A stretch of 64,000 bases of DNA from Ahaetulla prasina (taxonomy: Eukaryota; Chordata; Lepidosauria; Squamata; Colubridae). The translations under genes were made by a program, and so were the position numbers. Of this stretch, positions 33,594-43,800 are shown piece by piece. The notes below the pieces were generated by a model, which saw only the letters and a program-made list of their open reading frames with translations, had not been told where the DNA came from and searched no databases. The stretch's first letter is position 1, and every line of letters begins with the position of its first letter. The DNA lies in NCBI RefSeq assembly GCF_028640845.1, contig NC_080540.1:264029958-264093957 (forward strand), read 5' to 3'.

Positions 33594-33860
33594 TCTGTCT
33601 CGGCACTTGGATAGGAATCGGCGGGTTTTGCAGCCGGTTGCCTGGTAGAGGAATTGCGAGGCTTTAAAGAGAAAAGGGTGCTTGCTGTAGATGTTGGCAG
33701 GGAAGTCAAGTTTGTAGCCTTGTGGGGAGGTGAAAAATGGAGGCGTCTTGTCGATGAGCCCTGGCTGGGAAGCTTTCTGCAGACATTTTGTTTTGGGGAA
33801 GGCCTTGTCGCTTTGTGTGCCTTCTCCCTGATTTTCAGAACTGCGGTGATGTATTAGCTT

Positions 33861-34099
33861 ATTACAACCAGGGGGCGGATTCAAGAGGTAGACACACAAA
33901 ATGCAAGTAGATTTACAGCTTGGCCACAGCTTCATTGTTAATGTGGAAGGGATCTCTGCTTTGGAGGTTAGGATGGGATGTTCTAGCATTGCTTCCCTGT
34001 GCAGAAGATGCCCTAACCATGGTGTACAACTTCAGATTACCTCTACTGGGGTTGAAGAGTGTTCCTTACTGGGTAATCCATTCCGCCCTTAAGGCCCAT
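33861..34099. other. Unrecognised DNA
   Basis: Nothing was recognised between the CpG-rich block and the LTR. Confidence 0.5.
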
Positions 34100-34104
34100 G
34101 GCCT

Positions 34105-34631
34105 TGTTGTGTCTCGTCCGATCTCACCATAGCCGGGGCCTTCTTATCTGCTTCCGAACACGGAGGAATGTCCTAGTATGCCTCCCGGCCCCAGCCCTGG
34201 CTCCATGCCCAGACAGGCTGAAGAGGAGGAAGTATCTCCAGCCCCCAGCTCTGGCTCCATGCCCAGGCAAACTGAGCAACTAGACCCCTCCCCATCCTCC
34301 ACAGCATGTGAGCCTGAGGGAGGTCAATTGCCAACAGCTGCAGACTGGAGTGACCCTCGCGTCAGAAGACTTGATAGGCGGAGGCAACAGAAGGAAGGGA
34401 GGGGCAGGCCTGGATAAGTGCTGAGTCATGGAGCCACACCCCATGGCCTATATAAAGGACCTGCTTTCTGGCATTCTCTGAGTCAGGCAAAGTCTAAACA
34501 TATCTTGCTGAAGTCACTTTCTGGTCTCCTGCCTGCCCTGAGGACTTTGCTAGGACTTTGGCAGAGCTGCAGAGGCACACCTGATTCGGATTTCCCTGAC
34601 CCGGCAGTCAGCGGAGGAGTGGGACACGACA
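34105..34631 (+). mobile_element. Solo LTR (527 bp), same family as 6080-6642
   Basis: It starts TGTTGTGTC and ends GACACGACA, with perfect GGCCT duplications at 34100-34104 and 34632-34636. It has a TATATAAAGG box at about 34450-34459. Two tandem units with GGCTCCATGCCCAG are present, against three in the 6080 copy. The open frame running in from the LTR edge in the other copy is closed here early by a TAG (about 34132), and an 80-codon frame reopens at 34178. Confidence 0.92.
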
Positions 34632-34724
34632 GGCCTCAGGAACCACAATATCTACTAATGTAATAGAAATTATTATAAATCTATTGAACAGGTTCCTTTG
34701 CTTGGCTTTGAATAAAGCTCTTAC

Positions 34725-35475
34725 AGGTAGTCCTTTACCATTATTACCATTCATTCAGCAGTCATTCTTAGTTAAGAGAGCTCAAAAGAAGCGTACTTAT
34801 GACCACTCCTTGAAGTTCCAGCAGTTGCTCCCCTTCCACTGTCACATGATTGTGATTTGGGCACTTGTGAAGGTTGCAGCATCCTGTGGTTAATGATTGC
34901 CATTTGCAATTGGGGAAGCCAGCATGAAAGTTGCAAGTCGCTCCCATAGATTCTCCTGCTGCTTTTTCTCTGGAAGATCCCTGATGTAGAGAATGAGATC
35001 CCACTGTATTCCATTGTACCTCCTTGTCTGCCTGCACTCCATATCATACTCCTTCCCTTAGCAGGCACCACTCACAGCATGCCCACTGGACTGTGACACC
35101 TACAAGCCAACCCATGCCCTTCAGTGCCCACCCATCGTTCCCCTGCCAACCCACCCACAGCCCTTGTCAATCTCCCTATGCTTTGTAGTGCACACCCATG
35201 GTCCCCACCAATCCCCCTTTGACCCTTGTTGGCCCACCTGTGTGTCCTGCTGTCCAGCCCATGGCCTCTGCCAGCTTGCACTCTGTAGTGCCTGCCTGAA
35301 GCACCCCCATGCATATGTTGCCTGGGACTCCTGCCTCTTCCCATTTAACAATCCATAAAGTCCTGGAGTTATGGCAACTGGAATTGCTGGGACTACCATT
35401 GCTAAGTGATGCAGTCATGTGACATCATGTTTTATGATTGCATTACTTAGTGATGGAAATTGCAGTCCTGAGTGT
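34725..35475. mobile_element. Degenerate MITE-like repeat
   Basis: The edges CAGGTAGTCCTTTACCATTA and GTTGCTAAGTGATG...GTGACATC...CTTAGTGATGGAAATTGCAGTCCTG recall the family at 13956 and 42249. The centre (about 34930-35340) does not match, so it may be an insertion or rapidly diverged interior. Confidence 0.4.
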
Positions 35476-35526
35476 AACTGATCAAAGATATTAGCTGGGA
35501 CATCATACTGCAAAGCAGAACAGGAC

Positions 35527-35581
35527 AGAATTTTATTTATTTATTCCAATTTCTATACCGCCCTTCTCCCAAAGGACTCAA
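35527..35581 (-). mobile_element. Scrap of CR1/L2-type LINE 3' end
   Basis: TTTATTTATTTATTCC...TATACCGCCCTTCTCCCAAAGGACTCA is the terminal sequence seen at 5600-5640 and 50340-50370, cut off at the junction with CR1. Confidence 0.75.
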
Positions 35582-36185
35582 ATAACAGAGTTGGAAAGAA
35601 CCTTGGATGTCTTCTAGCCCAGGAAACCTTTTACCAATTCAGACAAATGGTTGTCCAATCTCTTCTTAAAAACTTCCAGTGTTGGAGCATTTACAACTTC
35701 TAAAGGCATTGTCCCATTGATTAATTGCTCTAATTGTCAGGAAATTTCTCCTTAGTTCTAGGTTGCTTCTCTCCTTGATTATTTTCCATCCATTGCTTCT
35801 TGTCCTGCCTTAAGGTGCTTTGGAGAAATAGGTTGACTCCCTCTTCTTTGTGGCAACCTCTGAGATATTGGAACACTGCTATCATGTCACCTCTAGTTTT
35901 TCTTTTAATTAAACTAGACATACCCAATTCTAGCAACCGTTCTGTATATGTTTTAGCTTCCAGTCCTTTAATCATCTTTGTTGCTCTTCTCTGCACTCTT
36001 GCTAGAGTCTCAATACCTTTTTTACATCCATGCAACTAAAACTGGATGCTGTATTCCAATGTGGTCTTACAAGGCATTATACAGTGATATTAACACTTCA
36101 CGTGATCTTGATTCTATCCCTCTGTTAATGCAGCCTACAACTCTGTTGGCTTTTTTGGCACCTGCAGAACACTGCTGGCTCATAT
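35582..36185 (-). pseudogene. CR1 reverse transcriptase C-terminal part and 3' end
   Basis: On the minus strand 36035-35730 encodes CKKGIETLARVQRRATKMIK, then a LLELGMSSLIKRKTRGDM block and FQYLRGCHKEEGVNLF. More upstream RT sequence continues to 36185 with stops. The 3' end (CCAAGGTTCTTTCCAACTCTG in reverse) is at 35582-35620. Confidence 0.85.
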
Positions 36186-36665
36186 TTCAGCAAAGAAGGT
36201 TCTTAAATAGATGAGTAAAGCTTTAAAAGTCATCTGTTCTTTTTTCCTTGTTACTTTTCTAACTAGTACTACAGGTAGTAGTACTACAGACCTTTGCTTT
36301 GCAATATGATAACGGATATCCCCAGTGGATATTATTTTGTAAAAGTCAGCGTTTCTTGCTGTGTTCAAACTTACACTTAAGGACATGAATAACATTGCCT
36401 GTGCCTTGATGTTCAAGCTAGTACCTTTGATTACAGTCACAATTAAAACACCCTTCTTGCTTCTCTTTATGGGGCAAAACAGCCTTTAGATTACACTGCT
36501 TATCTAACTTCCAACTTTGGAGGGGGAGGTTATTGTTGCATTTATTATAACTGGATAAATTTTCCTAAGACAGCTTCTTTGGTGGTGACAGAATCTCATC
36601 ACCAACTCATTCTTAAAAATGAGATAACCATTAAAGTAACAGACTAAAACTAGAAAAAACCTAGG
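36186..36665. other. Unrecognised DNA
   Basis: No repeat or coding signature was seen. Confidence 0.5.
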
Positions 36666-36670
36666 GTAGG

Positions 36671-36858
36671 TGTTATGTTTGGGTATTGACGAGGCAGGAG
36701 ACCAGGTTAGTGACAACAGCTCTTTAATATAGTGTGACCCAGCAAAACTCTGGAGAAAAACCTCTCCTTATATACACTTCAGCCTGAGGCTGCATCCAAT
36801 CAGAGACGAGATATTTCCCGCCTAAAACTCCCTCCAAAACTTACAGTAATACATTACA
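36671..36858 (-). repeat. 3' LTR of Gypsy element B
   Basis: 188 bp, TG...CA ends, identical by eye to 41055-41242. It contains a TATATAAGG box read on the minus strand and a CTGATTGGATG CCAAT-type box. Confidence 0.93.
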
Positions 36859-36898
36859 CTCCTTCCCTCCCAGAAGGCACTTTGCCCATATTTGCATA

Positions 36899-39800
36899 CT
36901 ACTTCTCTACGTAGTCCTGCAGGTACGTGGGGCGTCTCCTGACTCTCCCGGACCTGCGCAGTTCACTTTCTGGAGTTGAGTCGAGCGTGCCGGAGGGACT
37001 TTTCGTTCCTCTGAGCTCCTCCTCCCGGCCATCCGGCCCTGGATTATTCGCTGGCTCGGACCTGCTGTCCTCTAGAGGGACCGGAGGTGTCGCTGGACCT
37101 CGCCTGACTCAGATAAGTCTCTGTTTGGTTCTTTGCTTACGCTTTCTGTTTGTTCTCGGCTCCAGTCAGCTGTGGGGTTAATTAAATCATAGTCAGGGCT
37201 GGTCTCGCCTAATTCTGCCTTATCGCTCAATCTGTTTCTTAATTGATCTATGTGGCGCCTCCAGATTCTGCCATCGTCTAGTTCCACTAGATAAGATTTG
37301 GGGCCCGTTTGTCTATGATTCTCCCCTCTTCCAGCTAGGGCCGTCGCTGTAATTATGTGCCCACACTGAGTCTCCTATGTTTAATTCCCAGTTCTATCTG
37401 GTTTTGTTTTGAACCCGTCCTGTATGTAGTTGGGTGTAGCCGGTCTAGTGGGCACCGTAGCTTTCGCCCCATCAGTAGCTCTGCTGGGCTGCGGCCAGTG
37501 GCTACACAGGGGGTCCTGTGTTGGACGGTTAGGAATGCGTCAATTTGTGACTGCCAATCGCCGGGCCGCTTCGTGATAGCGCTTCTTTCGCACTCGAACA
37601 AAGCGTTCAGCAAGGCCGTTCGACGCAGGGTGGAACGGCGCTGAGAGGGCATGTCGGATGCCCTCTTCAGCCAGGTACCCTTCAAATAATGCTGCGGTGA
37701 ACTGTGGGCGTTATCGGACACGATGGTGTCCGGTAGCCCATGTGGCGAAAAGGTGTTTTAGTGCTGCAGTGACAGCTCCAGCGGTTGTGGATTTCATTAG
37801 ATGATCTCCAGCCATTTGGAGAATGCATCCACCACAATTAGAAATGTTTGGCCGTGGAAGGGCCGGCAAAATCAATGTGTATGCGGGACCAAGGGCCTTG
37901 GGGTTTCTCCCACTCCAACACTGGGGCCGTGGGAGGTAGTGGTCTGGATTCCTGACATACTTGGCATCGGCCAACCCTGTCACTGATTTCCCTGTCCATT
38001 AGGGGCCACCAGACATAGCTCCTAGCCAAACCCTTCATCCTCACAATTCCTGGGTGACCCTCATGCAGGAGTTCCAGGACTTTTTCTCAGCTTCTCTGGA
38101 ACTACCACCCTATCCCCCAGAGCAGGCACCCCTTGTACAGACAATTCCCTTTTTCTTTACAAACTCTTTAAAGCGTCGCCCGGTGGGCCATCCCTTTGAA
38201 CCCATCCAATCACAGTTCTTAAAACAACGTCCCGGTAGGAGGCCCGAGCCACTTCCTGCGATGTGACTGGGCCAGAGTCCAAAGAGTCAATTAGTAGAAC
38301 GGGGTGCCCGGGTGGGGTCCTCGATTTCCCTGGCAATGGGCATCTGCTCAATGCGTCCGCATGCCCCAGCTCCTTTCCAGGCCGATGCTGCAGTTTGTAG
38401 GAGTAGGCGGCCAAAAAATAGTCCATCTGGTCAGTCTAGGTGAGAGTGCTACTGGCGTTGGGCGGTCGCCAGCCAGTAACCCCAATAGCGGTCTGTGATC
38501 AGTGATAATTTCAAAGTCTCGCCCAAAAACGTATTCGTGAAATTTTTCACCCTGACACTATTGCGAGAGCCTCCCTATCTAGTTGGCTGTAATTTCTTTC
38601 AGCCGGGACATCGCTCGTGAATAGAACGCTATAGGGGCTTCAGTGCCGTTTGGGAGTCTGTGGCTAAGTACAGCTCCTACTCCATAGGGGATGCATCACA
38701 AACCAATACTAACGGCAGTCTGTTGTTGTATTGTATTAACAGGCTATCGCTTGATAGCAAACTTTTACTGCCTCAAATGCCCTATTCTCTGACTTCCCCA
38801 AGACCAAACAGTGTTTTTCCAAGCAATTTATGCAGCGGTTCAGCAACGGTTGCCTTGTCTTTTAAAAACAGCGTAAAAGTTTACCAGACCCAGGAAAGCC
38901 TGGAGTTCTGTCTTGTTTTTGGGTGCTGGGGCTCTCTTTATCGCTTGACTTTGCTCTCAGTGGGTGAATCCTTTTTGTCTATTCTATATCCCAAAAATTC
39001 AACAGATTCGACCCCTATCTGGCATTTTTGCTTTAACTTTTAATCCTGCCGACCTAAAATGGCCAAAACTTTCCTTAATCGCTTCCCCAGTTCTCTTAAA
39101 TCTTCCCCTGATACCAACACATCATCGAAATAGGGCACGACTCCCGGTAACCCTTGTAGGAGTCGCTCCATCAAATTTTGGAATAGCCCAGGGCCACGCT
39201 CACCCCAAACTGTAACCGGGTGCATTTAAAGGCACCCGGTGCGTTACAATGGTCTGGGCTTCAGCTGTGCTAGCATCTACGGGTAGCTGTTGGTACGCTT
39301 GTGCCAAGTCTAATTTGGCGAAAACTTGTCCGTGCCTAGTGAGTGCAATAAGTGTTGCACTACTGGAACTGGGTAGGCGCTCTTTTGCAATGCTTTGTTC
39401 AAGGTAGCCTTGTAATCAGCGCAAATTCTTATGGACCCGTCTGGTTTTATAGGGTGACGATTGGCGTCTCCCATTTGGCATGGTCAACTGGCACTAGTAT
39501 CCCTGGCTGACTAATTTATCTAACTCTTTGTCGATTTTAGGTTTGAGTGCAAAGGAACCCTCCTTGCCTTTAACCTAATGGGAGCTATTTGGGGTCTAAA
39601 TTGAAGGAGATAGGGGTCCCTTGTACTTGCCTAAACGGTCCTCGAATCGTCTGCGAATTCCTCCATTAGGGCGTTTGCAGGTTGCATCCGCTCCGGTGGG
39701 CGCCAGTCACCCCATTCCCAACGCCCGGAACCAGTCTAGCCCCAGCAAGCTTGGCAAGGTTCCTCGACTAACGTGATGGGCAGGGTCTTTTCGTATGTCC

Positions 39801-40960
39801 CGTACTTGACCTCGACGGTCGTTGTCCCTCGAACAGGGATGCGGTTGCCCTGGTAATCCTGCACCCGGAGCCGTTGTTTCTGTAGCTTGCGCTTTGCGAT
39901 GTGGCAAGGCTTTCACAAAAGTGTCCCAGGACATGATTGTGATAGCTGATCCTGTGTCTACTTCCAGTCGGCACGGTACGCCTTCAATTGTCGGGTTTGT
40001 GAAGATCTTTTCTTGATGCGGGTAGCTGCGTGGTCTATGGTAACAGTCATTCGGTTTGACTTCGCTCTTTCTTTCCTGGCCAATCGCGGTCGCCTCGCCG
40101 ATCTCGCTCTGATTGGCTGGTTTGAAATTTCGGAATGTGGGGTTTGCATCTCTGACTCAGAGCCGCTCTGATTGGCGATTTGAATTTTCGGCGGGAAGGT
40201 TGGGGTGCTCGGCAGACTTGAGCCAGGTGCCCTTCCTTTCACACCGCCGGCAAATGGCGTCCCTGAACTTACATCTTTGGCGCTGATGTCGCCCGCAACT
40301 TCCGCATTCCTCCGGGTCTTCCCTTGTCGATTTTCCGGTGTAGTGGACTTCTTCCTCCTCTTCGCTGGTTGACTCACGATAGGTTTCTTCGTGGTGGACT
40401 GTGCTCGGCTTTGCGCCCGCCATCGGCGTGAGTCGCTTTGTAAGGTGTCTGCTGCATGGTTGGACATCTCATGGGCTCTGGCTTCGCCCAGAGCGTTTGC
40501 CAATGTCAGGTTGCTCTTGGCTAGCAACCGTCTCCTCAAACGGATGTCTCTGACCCCCCGTATAAGTTGTTCCAGCAGCTCTTCGTCCAGATCGCGGTAC
40601 TCGCAATGCTTGGAGGCTTGTCTCAGGGCTGCCATGTAGTCGCTGATAGACTCGCCTTCTTGTTGCCTCGCTCCCCAAACTCGTACCCTCGACCGTATTT
40701 GGACGGGGCTGGTGCGTAGTGATTCTTCAGGAGGGTCTGAAGGGTCTGCCACGATACGGAGTGTAGCGGTGTTGGCTCCGCTAGGGCTTCTGCGACGGCG
40801 ATGACTGCGGACCCACAGTGGCTTATGAAGTAAGCCCGTTTGCGGTTGTCGGAGGCTCCCTGTAGCTCGTTGCCTCCAGGAAACTTTCGAAACGGGTCAT
40901 ATATATTCCCCATGTTACCTGGGCAGGGTCAAACGGAGTGGGTGGCGTGTAGCCGGTCAT
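36899..40960 (-). pseudogene. Gag-Pol of Gypsy element B, multiply frameshifted
   Basis: Minus-strand pieces give Gag (40913-40623 and 40752-39958), a CCHC knuckle region broken at about 40230, protease remnant with MSWDTFVKALP (39934) and SLLGLDWFRALGMG, RT with a PYFDDVLVS active site (YFDD at 39132-39121), RNase H-integrase linker (LAAYSYKLQHRPGKELGHAD, 38426), the integrase HHCC finger (about 38050-37930), the core IHIDFAGP (37870s) and SDN (37712 area), and a C-terminal piece ending near 36899. At least six frame changes separate them, many in homopolymers. As written, no complete protein is made. The architecture matches element A domain for domain. Confidence 0.92.
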
Positions 40961-41054
40961 CGCTGCATTCGCCGTCACCTTGCTGGGTTTGATTCTCGTA
41001 GTGAGTTCAGCTCTGTTCTGGTGCTCTGCCTCAAAATCCCATCCTCGTCGCCAA

Positions 41055-41242
41055 TGTTATGTTTGGGTATTGACGAGGCAGGAGACCAGGTTAGTGACAA
41101 CAGCTCTTTAATATAGTGTGACCCAGCAAAACTCTGGAGAAAAACCTCTCCTTATATACACTTCAGCCTGAGGCTGCATCCAATCAGAGACGAGATATTT
41201 CCCGCCTAAAACTCCCTCCAAAACTTACAGTAATACATTACA
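41055..41242 (-). repeat. 5' LTR of Gypsy element B
   Basis: 188 bp; the promoter LTR for the minus-strand element. Identical by eye to its partner. Confidence 0.93.
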
Positions 41243-42248
41243 GTAGGTTAATATCATTGGTTTAGGTAGACTAAAGCATACTTATTTGAATGCTGGATTG
41301 ATGCACATTTTCACATTACTAACTTTTTGTTAGAATATACATTGTAAAGCTTATTTGTTGCAATGAAAAGACTATTTTTCTAGAAATTCTAAGGGAATTG
41401 TTAGGGCCTGTTGCTATAATTCTGTTCCCTCAACCTAGTTTTTCTTGGGTTCTCTGTAAAGCAGCTCTTTGCTACTTTAACCCTTTCTGTCCCAGCATTT
41501 TTCCTATAAGCAGACAGCTGGAATTGCAGGAAGGCTGCGCATCATGAAGTGGGATGGTTATTCTGCAGTTGTTTTGTTTAATAAATGGATAATTCTCTGC
41601 ATCCTTCAACATATGCATTCCAATGTTTGCATGATATTTATTTCATTATTTGTAACTGATGGATCTGTTAAAAATGACCTTTATCAGAAATGACAGCAGT
41701 TTTAAACTCCCATTCCTAGGAATAAATCTCATTGAACTCAGTGGGATTTGCTTCTACGCAGGCAAATATAGAATTGCATTATGTATTATTAGGCCCAGGA
41801 GATGAGGGGTTTTTTCCTTTAAAAGAAGAAAAACCCATCACGCTGGTAAATTTATTTAAAAACAACAATTTTGTGGCACTTATTATTGTGTTAAATGTCC
41901 ATGGATCACAGTCAATGAATCAGATCACTGCATGATAATATATTTGGTTCTTCAGACAGCTGTCACAGTTTAACTACTTTGGCACCTTACCGATTTCAGA
42001 AGGATGCATTCTAGGATAAATTTCTTCTTGAAGCCTCCTGAAGTTTGTATGGCTGTATGGTCATGAGCTACAGATTCTAGGCTTGTCACATGAATCTACA
42101 AAATATGGAATCAAAGGTGATTTTAATGAGCAGACTCCCTCCTATGCTCATTTTCACAGAAGATGCATTGCTGACGCTATCAAAATAGCGGTGTCCAAGT
42201 GATACTGATCTTTCAAGCTGCATGATATCTATGTTGAGTTATATAAGT
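41243..42248. other. Unrecognised DNA
   Basis: No repeat or exon was recognised after the Gypsy target duplication. Confidence 0.5.
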
Positions 42249-42352
42249 AGTCCTCATTTAGCAAAGCAGTAACTTGTTCATTAAGCAAAACGATCATTAA
42301 GTGAAACTGTGACTGTGCTTCTGATCTTACTTCACCTTTCCTTTGCTTTAAA

Positions 42353-42615
42353 GGTAAAGGTTCCCTCGCACATGCATGCTAGTCGTTTCCGGCTCTAGGG
42401 GCAGGGCTCATCTCCATTTCTAAACTGAGGAGCCAGCGCTGTCCGAAGACATCTCCGTGGTCTTGTGGCCGGCATGACTAAATGCTGAAGAGTGCTGTTA
42501 CCTTCCCACCAAACTGGTTCCTTTTTTTTGTACTTGCATATTCTATGTGCTTTCAAATTATTAGGTTGGCAGACGCTGAGACAAGTAACGGGAGCTCACC
42601 CCATTATGCGGTGCT
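42353..42615 (-). mobile_element. Sauria-type SINE, 5'-truncated
   Basis: Read on the minus strand it ends with the BovB-like tail region (CCCCTAGAGCCGGAAACGAC equivalent near 42390-42405) and contains the CATGGCCGGCCACAAGACC-type body. The tRNA head with A and B boxes is missing at the 42615 side, where a TTTATTTA run begins. Confidence 0.85.
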
Positions 42616-43186
42616 AGGAATTTATTTATTTATTTATTTGTCACAACAATATATATAAGCACCACACAAAAGATTATATAGTAGATAAACATATATATGA
42701 GGAAATATAAGGAGGTATAAGCATATATATATATATAAATAATAAGAAAAAAGAAAAACAATAGAACAGGAACGGTAGGCACGTTTGTGCTCTTATGAAC
42801 GCCCCTTATGGTCCTCTTAGGAATGGGGTGAGGTCAATAGTAGAAAGTTTTTGGTTAAAGCTTTTGAGATTATGGGAAGAGACCACAGAGTCAGGTAAAG
42901 TGTTCCAAGCACTGATGATTCTGTTACAGAAGTCATCTTTTCTGCAATCTAGATTAAAGCAGTTAACATTAAGTTTAAATCTATTGGTTGCTCTTGTATT
43001 ATTGCAATTAAAGCTGAAGTAGTCTTTAACAGGAAGGACATTACAATAGATGATTCCATAAGTTAAACTTAGGTCTTGTCGAAGGTGACAGAGTTCTAAG
43101 TTTTCTAAGCCTAGAATTTGAATCTCTGAATTTCCTCCTTTGTTTTATAGATCTGCAAAAGTCACAAAAGTGAGGATTGATCATGG
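42616..43186 (-). mobile_element. Non-LTR retrotransposon 3' part (TGTGAC-AAATA tail family)
   Basis: On the minus strand it runs from a reverse transcriptase C-terminus (LDCRKDDFCNRIISAWNTLP-like) through a 3' end to TGTTGTGACAAATAAATAAATA. It is the best-preserved of three copies in the window (with 3270-3537 and 32505-32615). Confidence 0.75.
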
Positions 43187-43256
43187 AGTTACTTTTTCAT
43201 CACCATCATAACTGTAAACAGTCCCTGTTCTATTGCTAAATGAAGACTATCTGTAA

Positions 43257-43608
43257 TGCTATCTCTAAGCAGAACAATTATAATAAGAGTAATAATATAT
43301 ATATTCATTCTTTTTCATTTCTTAAATGCAAAATCACTTTAGGGTCAGACTGTACTGTATTGCATTGATATACAGGTGAAATATGGATGTGTGTCTACAT
43401 TGTTCCTATATTTCTGATGCTCCATGTAGCCTAGCAACTTCTTGCTTCAGTGTAATACCATCCAACACATTCATCTACCCAATGCAGCTAAATTATTTTG
43501 AGATGAGATTGGCTGTTTGACTTTTTCCTTAATTTCAGCACTAATTGCACACACTTTGGCTTTTTGCTCAGCATTATTCAAACAGATCTGGGGATGTTTT
43601 TTTGACAG
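43257..43608. other. Unrecognised DNA ending in a splice-acceptor-like tract
   Basis: Nothing was recognised except the TTTTTTTGACAG at 43597-43608 preceding the candidate exon. Confidence 0.5.
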
Positions 43609-43800
43609 GACTGGAAGATGCTTCTGAAATGGTTGTTCAGTTTATTTTCTGGAAAGAAAGGAAGTCCGGAACTGGTCATTGAACACGATTCACCACTTAC
43701 AACAGCTTACAAAGTGGGACAGGGTAGAATATGCTCAGCAACACATTTTCACCCAGTGACAAATATGCAAGTTCAAAATGTTCTTGCAGAAAGAAACAAG
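43609..43800 (+). CDS. Candidate host exon, 192 bp, unknown gene
   Basis: A pyrimidine tract and AG (GTTTTTTTGACAG) immediately precede 43609, and AACAAG|GTTAGG gives a donor after 43800. The interval is exactly 64 codons and open in one frame throughout. The translation starts DWKMLLKWLFSLFSGKKG and ends NVLAERNK, with no resemblance to the transposon proteins in this window. The frame carries on only three codons beyond the donor before a stop (at 43819), as expected if an intron starts there. I do not recognise the family, and no neighbouring exon was found, so it may be a coincidental open stretch. Confidence 0.35.

Larger units (their letters stand above)
28880..33860. promoter_or_regulatory. 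Repeat-poor CpG-rich block, probable CpG-island regulatory region
   Basis: Unlike the rest of the window, this block keeps many CpGs (for example around 29390-29530, 30840-30900, 31340-31760, 32820-33360 and 33440-33620). It contains almost no recognisable transposon, apart from a LINE scrap at 32505-32610. It holds a CRE at 30848-30855, an E2F-type site at 30876-30884, an inverted-CCAAT-context AACCAAT at 33420 and an E-box at 33467-33472. Vertebrate DNA loses CpGs when methylated, so retention suggests a germline-unmethylated promoter or enhancer. I see no coding exon that can be defended within it. Confidence 0.5.
36671..41242 (-). mobile_element. Ty3/Gypsy LTR retrotransposon B, complete with two LTRs
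   Basis: A 4572-bp element with 188-bp LTRs at 41055-41242 (5') and 36671-36858 (3'), flanked by perfect GTAGG duplications (36666-36670, 41243-41247). On the minus strand the primer-binding region TTGGCGACGAGGATGGGAT follows the 5' LTR, and the polypurine tract CTGGGAGGGAAGGAG precedes the 3' LTR (36859-36873). Gag starts at 40960 and the pol stop is at 36899-36901. The order PR, RT, RNase H, integrase and the absence of a chromodomain suggest a mag-like or related Gypsy lineage. The two LTRs read identical. Confidence 0.95.
42249..43256. mobile_element. MITE split by a SINE and a LINE fragment
   Basis: The left piece (TAGTCCTCATTTAGCAAAGCAG, 42249-42352) and the right piece (CATCACCATCATAACTGT...TTGCTAAATGAAGACTA, to 43256) form one element with inverted ends TAGTCCTCATTTAGCAA / TTGCTAAATGAAGACTA. 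Its interior is displaced by 42353-43186. Same family as 13956-14270. Confidence 0.7.

Noticed and set aside
34768..35418. Overlapping minus frames of 80-99 codons
   Set aside because: They lie in a degenerate MITE-like region with several overlapping frames and no motif.
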